A DNA stretch of 64,000 nucleotides from positions 1 to 64,000 of the forward strand of contig CANBOV010000002.1 of assembly GCA_947371275.1 (NCBI GenBank). The letters run 5' to 3'. Position 1 is the stretch's first letter. Each line of letters begins with the position of its first letter. The position numbers were made by a program, and so were the translations under genes. This DNA is from Flavobacteriaceae bacterium (GTDB taxonomy: Bacteria; Bacteroidota; Bacteroidia; Flavobacteriales; Flavobacteriaceae). Positions 30,084-39,126 of the stretch are shown here, piece after piece. The notes under the pieces are model-generated. The model did not search any database and was not told where the DNA came from. It saw nothing but the letters and a program-made list of their open reading frames with translations.

Positions 30084-30088
30084 AAGTA

Positions 30089-31810
30089 ATGAAAAATAAT
30101 TCTAACAAAATAACCATAACCTACATCCTTATTTTAACGATTGTGGCTGCCTTAGGTCATGTTTTTGTATTGAATTATTCTTCTGCTACAACTCCCGAAG
30201 CTATTTTAAATTATAGCTATTTAAAGGATATACTCCTCATCTTATTTTCTAGTTTATTTTTTAAATACATTTTGATTCAAAATGACAAAAAAAACGAATC
30301 GGTGTTTAAAAAACTACAAGAAACCAATAATGAGATTATTGACTCCAATGAACGATATGACATAGTAGCTAAAGCTACTAGCGACACTATTTGGGACTGG
30401 AAAATAGAGGAAGATAGTTTTATATGGAATAAAGGGATTCAAGGTGTTTTTGGTTATAGTAAAGAAGATGTTGGTAAAACCTCCAAATGGTGGTTTGATA
30501 GAATACATCCTGAAGACAGTTTGAAAATGTCTGTAAAACTATATTCCTTTTTAGAGCAAAAAACAGAGAAATGGCAGGATGAATACCGTTTTCAGTGTGC
30601 AGATGGAAGTTTTAAATATGTTTTCGATAGAGGATTTTTAGTAAAGGATAAAGATGGAAAACCCATTCGAATGATTGGAGCTATTCAGGATGTTACAAAG
30701 CAAAAGGAAGAAGAACAACGACTAAGGCTATTAGAAACCGTAATTACCCAAACGAAAGATGCTGTAATGATTACAGACATCGACACTAAGGAAAATGTCA
30801 TTCCGAATATCATCTTTGTCAATTCTGCATTTACCGACATGACAGGTTATCTTGCAGAAGAAGTTATAGGCAAATCACCAGCAATGTTCTTTGGTGCGAA
30901 ATCAGACATAATGGAATTTGACAAATTAAAAACTTCTGTTCAAGAATACAAAGAATGTTTTATCGAAACCATTAGTTACAAAAAGAACAAAGATGAGTTT
31001 TGGGTTAATTTTTCAATGATACCGATCACCAATAAAGATGGAGAACATTCGCACTGGATTTCGATTCAAAGAGATGTTACTGAAGAAAAAGAACGTGATA
31101 AAGAACGAGAACACCTAATTAGAGAATTAACACAAAACAATAAGGATTTAAAGCAATTCTCTTACATTACATCTCACAATTTAAGAGCTCCTCTTTCAAA
31201 TCTAACAGGTTTGTTAAACCTATTAGACGATATGACAATTGAAGACCTTGAGTTAAAAGAAATCATCACTGGCTTTTCTAAATCTACCCATCTTTTAAAT
31301 GAGACCATAAACGATTTAGTTAAAGTTGTAATTATCAAAGACAACCCTTCTATCGAAAAAGAAAAAGTATTAATTAAAGAAATTTTTGAAAATGTATTTA
31401 ATCAATTAAGCTTTCTAATCAGTTTACACAAACCAATCCTTAAGATTGATCTGGAAGAAGTTACTATTTTAAACATAAATAAGTCCTACTTAGAAAGTAT
31501 TTTTTTAAATTTACTAACTAACTCCATAAAATATAGATCAGAGAATCGACAATTAAGAGTATCTATCACTTCAAAAGTTATTGAAGATAATTTGATTTTA
31601 ACATTTAAGGACAATGGAATTGGTATTGATTTACAAAGAAATAAAGATAAAATATTTGGACTATACCAACGTTTCCACAACCACCCCGACAGTAAAGGGC
31701 TTGGACTTTATTTAGTCAAATCACAAGTTGAAGCTATGGGAGGTACCATTACAGTGGAAAGTGAAATAGGAAAAGGGACCACCTTTACAATTATATTTAA
31801 AAATAATTAA
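30089..31810 (+). CDS. PAS-domain sensor histidine kinase
   Basis: A 573-aa membrane kinase. Two N-terminal membrane segments (ITYILILTIVAALGHVFVLNY and LKDILLILFSSLFFKYILI) precede two PAS/PAC units (~95-215 and ~220-350). A dimerisation/phospho-acceptor segment with His in YITSHNLRAPLSNL (~365) and an HATPase domain (LLTNSIKYRS, DNGIGIDL, KGLGLYLVKSQVEAMGG) follow. It has no receiver of its own. A stand-alone receiver gene starts 3 bp after its stop codon and is presumably the cognate partner. Start chosen at ATG 30089 rather than TTG 30065. Confidence 0.93.
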   Translation: MKNNSNKITITYILILTIVAALGHVFVLNYSSATTPEAILNYSYLKDILLILFSSLFFKYILIQNDKKNESVFKKLQETNNEIIDSNERYDIVAKATSDTIWDWKIEEDSFIWNKGIQGVFGYSKEDVGKTSKWWFDRIHPEDSLKMSVKLYSFLEQKTEKWQDEYRFQCADGSFKYVFDRGFLVKDKDGKPIRMIGAIQDVTKQKEEEQRLRLLETVITQTKDAVMITDIDTKENVIPNIIFVNSAFTDMTGYLAEEVIGKSPAMFFGAKSDIMEFDKLKTSVQEYKECFIETISYKKNKDEFWVNFSMIPITNKDGEHSHWISIQRDVTEEKERDKEREHLIRELTQNNKDLKQFSYITSHNLRAPLSNLTGLLNLLDDMTIEDLELKEIITGFSKSTHLLNETINDLVKVVIIKDNPSIEKEKVLIKEIFENVFNQLSFLISLHKPILKIDLEEVTILNINKSYLESIFLNLLTNSIKYRSENRQLRVSITSKVIEDNLILTFKDNGIGIDLQRNKDKIFGLYQRFHNHPDSKGLGLYLVKSQVEAMGGTITVESEIGKGTTFTIIFKNN

Positions 31811-31813
31811 GCC

Positions 31814-32218
31814 ATGCTAGATAAGATTTTTTGTGTAGATGATGATGCCATTACCCTTATGCTTTGTAAAAAAGTAATAGAGCGCGTTTCTTTTGCTAAA
31901 GAAATATTAACAGCTCAAAATGGAGAAGAAGCCTTCGCTTATTTCAAAACATTAGCCAGCAATAACGATTCACCTACTGATTATCCCAAGTTGATTTTAT
32001 TAGATTTAAACATGCCTATAATGAATGGATGGGAGTTCCTTGATGCTTACCAAGAATGCGGTTATCAAAACATCTTTAAAGAAGCTAAATTCATAGTTCT
32101 TTCCTCTACTATTGACCCGCAAGATGTTGAAAAAGCAAAGAAATACAGTGCTGTTTTAGATTTCTTATCTAAACCTATTACAAAAGAAATGTTGGAAGAT
32201 TTAAAATCTAGATTATAA
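31814..32218 (+). CDS. Single-domain response regulator
   Basis: A 134-aa CheY/Rcp1-like receiver with no output domain. Acidic pocket VDDDAITLML, phospho-acceptor Asp in LILLDLNMPIMNGWEFLDA, switch Ser/Thr in FIVLSSTIDP and the KP lysine in LSKPITKEM are all present. The AIT and EFLDA features are typical of receivers paired with phytochrome-like or PAS kinases. It is in an operon with the kinase directly upstream. Output must come through protein-protein contact or a phosphorelay. Confidence 0.94.
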   Translation: MLDKIFCVDDDAITLMLCKKVIERVSFAKEILTAQNGEEAFAYFKTLASNNDSPTDYPKLILLDLNMPIMNGWEFLDAYQECGYQNIFKEAKFIVLSSTIDPQDVEKAKKYSAVLDFLSKPITKEMLEDLKSRL

Positions 32219-32238
32219 ATTCTTATTTTTTTAAAATA

Positions 32239-32268
32239 AAAAAAGCACTCATTATGAGTGCTTTTTTT
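32239..32268. terminator. Bidirectional terminator, response regulator / rpsT
   Basis: AAAGCACTC-ATTAT-GAGTGCTTT is a strong hairpin flanked by A and T tracts, serving both convergent genes. Confidence 0.85.
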
Positions 32269-32290
32269 ATTTATCTTTTAATAAGTTACA

Positions 32291-32542
32291 TTATAACTTC
32301 GTAACGTGTTTCGTTAATTTTGATTTTAAATTAGCAGCCTTATTGTCATGTATAATGTTTTTCTTAGCTAGTTTATCAATCATAGAAATAACAGCAGATA
32401 ATTTTGCAGAAGCATCTGATTTATCTGTAGCTAATCTTAATGCTTTAATAGCATTACGAGTAGTTTTGTGCTGGTATCTATTTAATACTCTTTTTTTCTC
32501 GTTACTTCTAATTCTTTTTAAAGCTGACTTGTGATTTGCCAT
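32291..32542 (-). CDS. rpsT: 30S ribosomal protein S20
   Basis: An 83-aa basic all-helical protein binding 16S rRNA at the base of the 30S body. N-terminus MANHKSALKRIRSNEKKRVLNRYQHKTTRNAIKAL is typical. It follows tRNA-Glu by 26 bp on the same strand and probably shares the TTTG-N19-TATTTTTG promoter upstream of that tRNA. Confidence 0.98.
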   Translation of the reverse strand: MANHKSALKRIRSNEKKRVLNRYQHKTTRNAIKALRLATDKSDASAKLSAVISMIDKLAKKNIIHDNKAANLKSKLTKHVTKL

Positions 32543-32567
32543 TTTTTCTTTTCTTTTATTTAAATTG

Positions 32568-32639
32568 TAGCCCGTAGGGGAATCGAACCCCTCTTACCAG
32601 GATGAAAACCTGGCGTCCTAACCGATAGACGAACGGGCC
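32568..32639 (-). tRNA. tRNA-Glu (anticodon TTC)
   Basis: 72 nt. The anticodon stem CCAGG/CCTGG closes the loop TTTTCAT, giving UUC. The T-arm is AGGGG-TTCGATT-CCCCT, and the acceptor GGCCCGT/ACGGGCT ends in a G1-U72 wobble with discriminator A. CCA is not encoded. Confidence 0.96.
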
Positions 32640-32658
32640 ATCTTTCTCAATGCGGATG

Positions 32659-32689
32659 CAAAAATACAACTATTTTTTATTTTCACAAG
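32659..32689 (-). promoter_or_regulatory. Promoter of tRNA-Glu and rpsT
   Basis: Minus-strand TTTG (32686-32689), exactly 19 bp, then TATTTTTG (32659-32666): a full match to the Bacteroidota -33/-7 promoter. The tRNA 5' end lies 20 bp downstream. Confidence 0.65.
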
Positions 32690-32717
32690 AGTCAGGATAA
32701 TTTTTTTTCTATTTTTT

Positions 32718-34196
32718 TTAATAAGCTTTCGCAAATAGCACTCTACCAGCAGATTTAGCTCCAGAAAAAATACACTTCCCTTCTTCTTCAACCCTATCCA
32801 AAGGTATACATCTTATCGTTGCCTTAGTTAAATCCTTGATTTTCTCCTCTGTTTCAGGGGTTCCATCCCAATGAGCTGAGATAAAACCTGTTTTATTTTC
32901 TAACACTTGCTTAAACTCTTCATATGAATTTACCTCGGTGATATGATTATCTCTATATTTAAGTGCACGATTGAATAAATCCTTTTGAATTTGTTCAAGC
33001 AACCCAGCAACATATTCAACTGCTCCATCCTTGGAAATAACTTCCTTTGAAAGTGTATCTCGGCGAGCTATTTCAAAAGTGCCATTTTCAATATCTTTTG
33101 GTCCGATAGCAATCCGAACAGGAACTCCTTTTAATTCCCATTCTGCAAACTTGAAACCTGGTTTTTGAGTAGTTCGATTATCAAACTTAACAGATACCCC
33201 TAACTTTCTAAATGACGCGGCTATTTCATTAGCTACAGTTGAAATGATATCAAATTCTTCATCTGTTCTAAAAATTGGGACAATCACTACTTGTATTGGT
33301 GCTAAATTAGGAGGCAGAACTAATCCGTTATCATCTGAATGTGTCATTACTAAAGCACCCATCAGACGTGTAGAAACACCCCAAGAAGTACCCCATACAT
33401 GCTCTTGTTTACCATCTTGATTTGCGAATTTAACATCAAATGCTTTAGCAAAGTTTTGTCCCAAGAAATGGGAAGTACCAGCTTGCAAAGCCTTTCCATC
33501 TTGCATTAAAGCTTCAATACAATACGTTTCATCAGCACCTGCAAATCGTTCTGTTTCAGTTTTTAACCCCTTGATTACTGGAATTGCCATAAAAGATTCT
33601 GCAAAGTCAGCATATACGTGCATCATTTTTTCAGATTCTTCAATTGCCTCTGCTTTTGTAGCGTGGGCAGTATGTCCTTCCTGCCATAAAAACTCAGCAG
33701 TTCTTAAAAATAAACGAGTACGCATTTCCCAGCGCACAACATTAGCCCACTGATTTATCAACAAAGGAAGATCTCTATACGATTGAACCCAATTTTTATA
33801 TGTTGACCAAATTATTGCTTCACTGGTTGGACGAACAATTAATTCTTCTTCTAATTTGGCATTAGGATCTACCATTAATTTACCAGGACGAGATTCGTCG
33901 TTCTTTAGACGGTAATGCGTAACAATTGCACATTCTTTAGCAAATCCTTCAGCATTTTTTTCCTCAGCTTCAAACATGCTTTTAGGCACAAAAAGAGGAA
34001 AATAGGCATTACTATGACCTGTTTCTTTGAACATCCTATCTAGTTCTGCTTGCATTTTTTCCCATATAGCATAACCATAAGGTTTGATAACCATACAGCC
34101 TCTAACTCCTGAGTTTTCGGCTAAGTCTGCCTTAACTACTAATTCGTTATACCATTTAGAATAGTCTTCTTCTCTCTTTGTTAAGTTCTTGCTCAT
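32718..34196 (-). CDS. proS: Proline--tRNA ligase, short archaeal/eukaryotic-like form
   Basis: Class II aminoacyl-tRNA synthetase. At 492 aa, and with the N-terminus [40 protein letters not shown], it is the type 3 ProRS without the INS editing domain found in E. coli-type enzymes. Motif 2 and active-site stretches ([24 protein letters not shown]) and the HGCG-like [18 protein letters not shown] block are visible. The anticodon-binding and C-terminal zinc-like domains follow, ending in KAY. Divergent from the lipoprotein gene at 34297. Confidence 0.98.
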   Translation of the reverse strand: MSKNLTKREEDYSKWYNELVVKADLAENSGVRGCMVIKPYGYAIWEKMQAELDRMFKETGHSNAYFPLFVPKSMFEAEEKNAEGFAKECAIVTHYRLKNDESRPGKLMVDPNAKLEEELIVRPTSEAIIWSTYKNWVQSYRDLPLLINQWANVVRWEMRTRLFLRTAEFLWQEGHTAHATKAEAIEESEKMMHVYADFAESFMAIPVIKGLKTETERFAGADETYCIEALMQDGKALQAGTSHFLGQNFAKAFDVKFANQDGKQEHVWGTSWGVSTRLMGALVMTHSDDNGLVLPPNLAPIQVVIVPIFRTDEEFDIISTVANEIAASFRKLGVSVKFDNRTTQKPGFKFAEWELKGVPVRIAIGPKDIENGTFEIARRDTLSKEVISKDGAVEYVAGLLEQIQKDLFNRALKYRDNHITEVNSYEEFKQVLENKTGFISAHWDGTPETEEKIKDLTKATIRCIPLDRVEEEGKCIFSGAKSAGRVLFAKAY

Positions 34197-34249
34197 AGTG
34201 AATAGTTTGGCATAAAAATTGTTTAACTTTTTTTAACTAAATTGTTCGG

Positions 34250-34280
34250 CAAAACTAACTATTTTTGTATAGTCCAACAA
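34250..34280 (-). promoter_or_regulatory. Candidate promoter of proS
   Basis: TAGTTTTG on the minus strand (34250-34257) fits TAnnTTTG. TTG sequences lie 17 and 20 bp upstream. It is back to back with the -7 box of the divergent gene. Confidence 0.4.
34260..34267 (+). promoter_or_regulatory. Candidate -7 box of the aromatic/Gly-rich lipoprotein gene
   Basis: TATTTTTG fits TAnnTTTG, 29 bp before ATG 34297. It starts only 2 bp from the proS -7 box on the opposite strand. Confidence 0.35.
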
Positions 34281-34296
34281 TAAAAATGCTATCGAT

Positions 34297-35256
34297 ATGA
34301 AAACTAATTATTTTTCTCGTTCCAGATTATCCAATTACGTCCTATTTGGATTAATCGCTTTAACAATTACTTCTTGTGGTTCTTATCAAAACAGCTCCTA
34401 TTATGATCGAGATGGAGTTTATGGTGGTGATACAAAAACAATATCTAATGATAATACTCAAACTAATAAATATCAAGAGTATTTCAGCGACCTAAATAAG
34501 AACCCTGAAATTGTTACGAATGTAGACAACTACAGTAGTGTACCTAAGGACTCCATAGCAAAAACTGAAAATTATAATTCAGGAAATTCAAGTTGGGGAA
34601 GTAATCCCCAGTCAGTAACCGTTAATGTTTATGATAATAATTGGGGGTATGGCTATTGGAATAACTATTGGTATGGTAATTATTGGGGATGGAATAGTTA
34701 TGGTCCTTCTTTGAGCTGGGGTTGGAATAGTTGGTATGGTCCAAGTTGGAATTTTGGTTGGAGTAATTGGTATGGTCCAAATTGGTATGGTGGTTATTAT
34801 GGATACAATAATTGGTATGGTAACTACTATAACAATTACTACAACAGCTATAATCACGGCGGCGGAAGAAGAGGACCTTCCTATAGTGGTTATGCTTCAA
34901 ATCGCAGCTACGCAAGTAACCGTTATTCCAATAACCGAATGTCATCAAACATCTATACTGGGAACAGAAACAGTGGATTTTCTGGTCAACAAAACACCAG
35001 AAATACCTACAGTAACACCAGAACTAATTCTTCAAATAGCAACTACACTTATGGATCCCCTAGAACCAACACAAACCAAAGTTACTCAACCCCTAGAAAC
35101 AACGTAAGAACTGAATCAACACCTATTCGTACTTACACGCCAAGCACCAATAGCGGTGGTGGACGATCTTCCTATGGAGGAGGTGGTTATGGCGGAGGAG
35201 GGAGTTCATCTGGCGGTGGTGGTGGAAGATCATCGGGCGGCGGAGGAAGAAGATAA
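34297..35256 (+). CDS. Low-complexity Tyr/Trp/Asn/Gly-rich lipoprotein, function unknown
   Basis: 319 aa. A lipoprotein signal (LFGLIALTITSCGSY) gives a lipidated Cys near residue 27. Residues ~105-190 are an aromatic low-complexity tract with recurring NWYGPNWYGGYYGY-like units. An Asn/Ser/Thr/Arg-rich region (~195-285) and a Gly-rich tail (SYGGGGYGGGGSSSGGGGG) follow. No catalytic domain is seen. The composition resembles prion-like or adhesive proteins. Homologues in Flavobacteria are, as I recall, sometimes mislabelled as prolyl-tRNA synthetase because they sit beside proS; nothing in this sequence supports that label. Confidence 0.8.
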   Translation: MKTNYFSRSRLSNYVLFGLIALTITSCGSYQNSSYYDRDGVYGGDTKTISNDNTQTNKYQEYFSDLNKNPEIVTNVDNYSSVPKDSIAKTENYNSGNSSWGSNPQSVTVNVYDNNWGYGYWNNYWYGNYWGWNSYGPSLSWGWNSWYGPSWNFGWSNWYGPNWYGGYYGYNNWYGNYYNNYYNSYNHGGGRRGPSYSGYASNRSYASNRYSNNRMSSNIYTGNRNSGFSGQQNTRNTYSNTRTNSSNSNYTYGSPRTNTNQSYSTPRNNVRTESTPIRTYTPSTNSGGGRSSYGGGGYGGGGSSSGGGGGRSSGGGGRR

Positions 35257-35294
35257 TTATTTCTCAAAAATACATTTATAGAATTAAGATACTT

Positions 35295-36776
35295 ATGAAA
35301 AAGAATTTATTATTAATATTAACCTTCATGTCTTTTTTTACAATTCAAGCTCAGGAGGTTAGAGTAGAAGACGCCTTACGATATGCAGTGGAAAACATTA
35401 CTGGAACAGCCCGTTACAGAGCAATGGGTGGTGCATTTGGTGCTCTTGGTGCTGACTTATCTGCATTAAATCAAAATCCTGCAGGATCTTTATTTTTTAA
35501 TAACAATTATGCTACAGCCACTGGGTCAATAAATTACTCTAAAAACAGCTCTTTGTACTTTGGAACAAGAGCACGAGAATCCGACACTTCATTAGACTTG
35601 AATCAAGCAGGAGCTGTATTTATTTTTGTAGATAATCATACTAAAACTGACTGGAAGAAAATTGCTGTAGCCTTCAATTATGAAAATACTAACAATTTTA
35701 ATAACACCATATTTTCTGCAGGAACTAACCCATATAACTCTATTGGAAATTATTTTGTGAACTTTGCCCAAGGGTATATTGAAAACGATTTAAGCTATTC
35801 TGATTATTCAAATTTTGGCTTTGATGGGCAGCAAGCTTATTTAGGCTATCAGTCTTTCTTAATAGACCCTGTCACAAGTAGCACTTATTCAAGTCATGTA
35901 CCGGCAGGTGCTAATTATTATCAAGATAATTCTATAACTTCAACTGGTTATAATGGAAAAATAACAGGTAATTTTGCTGCTCAATATAAAAATTATTTAT
36001 TTTTAGGAGTAAATATTAATGCTCATTTTACAGATTATGTTAGAACCACATCATTGTTTGAACAAAACGACAGTCCTTCCACTAATAAAATTACTTCCAT
36101 TCGATTTGATAATGAGTTACACACTTTTGGTTCTGGTATTTCGTTAAATCTTGGAGCTATTATAAAACCAATTCCTCAATTAAGACTTGGCATCGCTTAT
36201 GAATCTCCAACTTGGTATCATCTTACTGATGAGTTAACACAACGAGTAAGTAGTAAACGTATAACCGGGACACAACTAAATACAGCTGCTGTTGACCCTC
36301 AAATGACCAATGTTTACGATCCTTATAAAATTCAAACACCTTCTAAATGGACTGGTAGTTTTGCTTATGTATTTGGAAAAAAAGGTTTGATCAGTATTGA
36401 TGTTTCAACAAAAGACTATAATTCTACCCGATTTAAACCTAAAAATCTATATTCAGATTTAAATACAATCATGAGTAAAAACCTAACAAATGCAACAGAA
36501 GTTAGAATTGGTGGAGAATATAGAATAAAACTAATTAGCCTAAGAGCTGGATATCATTTTGATCAAAGTCCGTATAAAATTGACCAAGCTTATGGAGATT
36601 TGACCGGATATTCTGGAGGAATCGGGTATAACTTAGGTGACAGCAAAATCGATATTGCTTATTCCTATGATCATAGAAATTTTAATCAATATTTAATATC
36701 TTCGGGGATGCCAGATCCTGCGAGAATAAGTCGCTATAACAGTAATATAGTTGTAAGTTATTCTGTTAACTTTTAA
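35295..36776 (+). CDS. FadL/OMPP1 family outer-membrane transport protein
   Basis: A 493-aa outer-membrane beta-barrel with signal peptide (LLLILTFMSFFTIQAQ). The N-terminal plug-like block GTARYRAMGGAFGALGADLSALNQNPAGSLFF is characteristic of the FadL/TodX family, which moves hydrophobic solutes across the outer membrane. In Flavobacteria the group is often labelled hemin receptor without evidence. The C-terminus (NSNIVVSYSVNF) ends in Phe as BAM substrates do. It starts 38 bp after the low-complexity lipoprotein gene and could share its transcript. A GNRA-loop terminator follows. Confidence 0.9.
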   Translation: MKKNLLLILTFMSFFTIQAQEVRVEDALRYAVENITGTARYRAMGGAFGALGADLSALNQNPAGSLFFNNNYATATGSINYSKNSSLYFGTRARESDTSLDLNQAGAVFIFVDNHTKTDWKKIAVAFNYENTNNFNNTIFSAGTNPYNSIGNYFVNFAQGYIENDLSYSDYSNFGFDGQQAYLGYQSFLIDPVTSSTYSSHVPAGANYYQDNSITSTGYNGKITGNFAAQYKNYLFLGVNINAHFTDYVRTTSLFEQNDSPSTNKITSIRFDNELHTFGSGISLNLGAIIKPIPQLRLGIAYESPTWYHLTDELTQRVSSKRITGTQLNTAAVDPQMTNVYDPYKIQTPSKWTGSFAYVFGKKGLISIDVSTKDYNSTRFKPKNLYSDLNTIMSKNLTNATEVRIGGEYRIKLISLRAGYHFDQSPYKIDQAYGDLTGYSGGIGYNLGDSKIDIAYSYDHRNFNQYLISSGMPDPARISRYNSNIVVSYSVNF

Positions 36777-36804
36777 ATAGAAACTTTATAAAACTCAGAC
36801 AAAG

Positions 36805-36833
36805 AACCATTTCGGAAACGGAATGGTTTTTTT
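36805..36833 (+). terminator. Terminator of the FadL-like gene
   Basis: AACCATTTCG-GAAA-CGGAATGGTT is a 10-bp stem (one U-G pair) capped by a GAAA tetraloop and followed by a T tract. Confidence 0.85.
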
Positions 36834-36875
36834 ATTTTAACATTGGTCCAGTCAATTTAATTTGAAATAAAAGCG

Positions 36876-36883
36876 TAATTTTG
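36876..36883 (+). promoter_or_regulatory. Candidate -7 box of rimO
   Basis: TAATTTTG fits TAnnTTTG, 32 bp upstream of the rimO ATG. The only nearby TTTG is 11 bp upstream, too close for a -33 element. Confidence 0.4.
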
Positions 36884-36915
36884 CACACCCTTAGCATAAA
36901 TAAGGAATTAAATCT

Positions 36916-38217
36916 ATGAGAACTAAGTCTTTAAAAAAAAATAAAATTAATGTTATTACTCTAGGATGTTCAAAAAACACCTATGATAGTGAAGTTTTAA
37001 TGGGCCAACTCAAAGCCAGTGGAAAAGACGTAGTACATGAACAGGAAGGGAACATAGTTGTAATAAACACTTGTGGGTTTATAGATAATGCAAAGGCAGA
37101 ATCTGTTAACACTATTTTAGAATATGCTGATAAAAAAGAAAAAGGCTTAGTAGATAAAGTATTTGTAACCGGTTGTTTATCTGAAAGATATCGCCCTGAT
37201 TTAGAAAAAGAAATCCCTAATATAGACCAATATTTTGGAACAACTGAATTACCTTTATTGTTAAAAGCCTTAGGTGCTGATTACAAACATGAGCTACTTG
37301 GAGAACGGTTATCAACTACTCCTAAAAACTATGCCTATTTAAAAATTGCTGAAGGTTGTGATCGACCGTGTAGCTTTTGTGCTATCCCAATTATGCGAGG
37401 TAAACATGTATCGCAAACTATAGAAAAGTTAGTAAAAGAAGCCGAAGGATTAGCTAAAAATGGCGTAAAAGAACTAATTCTAATTGCACAAGATTTGACC
37501 TACTATGGTTTGGATTTATACAAAAAAAGAAATCTTGCTGAATTACTTGAAAATCTAGTAAAAGTTGAAGGGATAGAATGGATACGATTACATTATGCGT
37601 TCCCTACTGGCTTTCCTATGGATGTGTTAGATTTAATGACGCGAGAACCTAAAATTTGTAATTATATAGACATCCCTTTACAGCATATATCAGACAAAAT
37701 TCTGAAATCGATGCGAAGAGGAACAACAAAGGAAAAAACCACAAAATTACTAAAGGAGTTTCGCGAAGCAGTTCCGGGAATGACCATTAGAACAACGCTT
37801 ATAGTAGGTTATCCAGGTGAAACACAAGAAGATTTTGAAACTATGAGAGATTGGGTTCAAGAGATGAAATTTGAGCGCTTAGGATGCTTTACCTACTCTC
37901 ATGAAGAAAACACCCATGCGTTTCAATTGGAAGATAATGTTCCTGAAGAAATAAAACAAGCACGTGCTGCAGAAATCATGGATTTGCAATCTCAGATTTC
38001 TTGGGATTTAAATCAAGAAAAAGTAGGACAAACTTTCAAATGTATCATTGACAGAAAAGAAGGGCAATATTTTATTGGGAGAACTGAATTTGATAGTCCG
38101 GATGTTGACAACGAAGTACTTATTGACGCTTCAAAATTCTATGTGAAAACGGGTGAATTTATCAATATAAAAATAATTGACGCCACAGAGTTTGATCTTT
38201 ATGGCGAACCTGCTTAA
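36916..38217 (+). CDS. rimO: Ribosomal protein S12 methylthiotransferase RimO
   Basis: Radical SAM enzyme that adds a methylthio group to the conserved Asp of ribosomal protein S12. At 433 aa it has normal length. The N-terminal UPF0004 domain supplies three Cys (ITLGCSKNTYDSE, VINTCGFIDNAK, VTGCLSERY) for an auxiliary 4Fe-4S cluster. The radical SAM cluster motif CDRPCSFCAIP follows near residue 149, and a C-terminal TRAM domain ends the protein. SKNTYDSE rather than NxxDSE-type variants points to RimO over MiaB. Monocistronic, with a hairpin after the stop. Confidence 0.97.
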   Translation: MRTKSLKKNKINVITLGCSKNTYDSEVLMGQLKASGKDVVHEQEGNIVVINTCGFIDNAKAESVNTILEYADKKEKGLVDKVFVTGCLSERYRPDLEKEIPNIDQYFGTTELPLLLKALGADYKHELLGERLSTTPKNYAYLKIAEGCDRPCSFCAIPIMRGKHVSQTIEKLVKEAEGLAKNGVKELILIAQDLTYYGLDLYKKRNLAELLENLVKVEGIEWIRLHYAFPTGFPMDVLDLMTREPKICNYIDIPLQHISDKILKSMRRGTTKEKTTKLLKEFREAVPGMTIRTTLIVGYPGETQEDFETMRDWVQEMKFERLGCFTYSHEENTHAFQLEDNVPEEIKQARAAEIMDLQSQISWDLNQEKVGQTFKCIIDRKEGQYFIGRTEFDSPDVDNEVLIDASKFYVKTGEFINIKIIDATEFDLYGEPA

Positions 38218-38218
38218 T

Positions 38219-38249
38219 AAAATAACTCCAATTTTATTGGATTTATTTT
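38219..38249. terminator. Bidirectional terminator, rimO / TorF-like gene
   Basis: AAAATAACTCCAAT-TTT-ATTGGATTTATTTT pairs over ~13 bp with one mismatch, with A/T-rich flanks on both sides of the convergent stops. Confidence 0.65.
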
Positions 38250-38250
38250 A

Positions 38251-39126
38251 TTAATAGTCAATACTGATACCAGCTACAAGAAAATTATTACCGAATGTTT
38301 CAGTATTTCTTTTTGCATCATTATGAATGTAATTAATAAATATGGGCATTGTTATGCCTCTACCTAAATCAATTTCTTTACTTACTTTTAAACCCATGTT
38401 TACGAAAGAAACTTTATCATAGTCTGCATAAGAATAATATCCTGCTTTATTGTTTAATACTGCACCTATAACGGGTGCAAATTCGATTTCTTTGATGCTA
38501 TTAGAAGGGAGTTTATTAAAAGGTTTAATAGTATATCCTAGTTCAATATAAGTTGTAAAGTTTTGTTTTGGGTTATTTCCATCATCATCATAGCGATAAT
38601 CATTCCCTGCAACTAATGTACTTAAAGTTACATTAAAGGGATATTTATATCCCTCTGAAAAATCAAAATATAGAGTAGCATCTACCGTTTTAACACCATT
38701 TTTTCCATAGTTAAAAAACCTATTGTCGACTCCAGCCACTTTACTTACAGAAGGCCAGTAATAATCCCATAGTTGCACTTGCAAATAATCTGTGATTTGG
38801 TAGGTAGCATAAAAATCCATTTCTTGATATCCTTTGTAAGCAGTTGCTCCGTCAGGATAAAAATAATCATATTTAAAATTTGTAGTAGCCCAAAATCCTA
38901 GTGACAATTTAGCTGTAACTGCATATTCTATTGTTGGCTGTAATGCCACATAATCACCTCCCCAACATTGCCCACGCCACAGATAACGGCTCACAATATC
39001 AAGTTTTAGTTCAAGCTTCTTCTCTTTTTCTACAATTGTAGTATCTACTGCTGCTTTGTTTTCTTGAGAATGCAGAAATGATGAAAACAAGCCAAAAATC
39101 ACTACAAATACAATATTACCCTTCAT
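38251..39126 (-). CDS. TorF-like putative outer-membrane porin
   Basis: A 291-aa protein with signal peptide (VFVVIFGLFSSFLHSQ). Its beta-barrel pattern begins with LDIVSRYLWRGQCWGGDYVALQPTIEY, a phrase typical of the TorF (gcw_chp) putative porin family, and ends in an aromatic residue (GISIDY). Its ATG lies inside the 3' end of the CHASE4 hybrid kinase gene (11-bp overlap), so translation is probably coupled to it. Substrate is unknown. The family assignment is by motif memory. Confidence 0.75.
   Translation of the reverse strand: MKGNIVFVVIFGLFSSFLHSQENKAAVDTTIVEKEKKLELKLDIVSRYLWRGQCWGGDYVALQPTIEYAVTAKLSLGFWATTNFKYDYFYPDGATAYKGYQEMDFYATYQITDYLQVQLWDYYWPSVSKVAGVDNRFFNYGKNGVKTVDATLYFDFSEGYKYPFNVTLSTLVAGNDYRYDDDGNNPKQNFTTYIELGYTIKPFNKLPSNSIKEIEFAPVIGAVLNNKAGYYSYADYDKVSFVNMGLKVSKEIDLGRGITMPIFINYIHNDAKRNTETFGNNFLVAGISIDY

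Noticed and set aside
34612-35107. Long ORFs on other frames of the aromatic lipoprotein gene (34612-34857 -, 34622-34948 -, 34736-35107 +)
   Set aside because: They are low-complexity shadows produced by the repetitive Tyr/Trp/Asn codons of the real gene.
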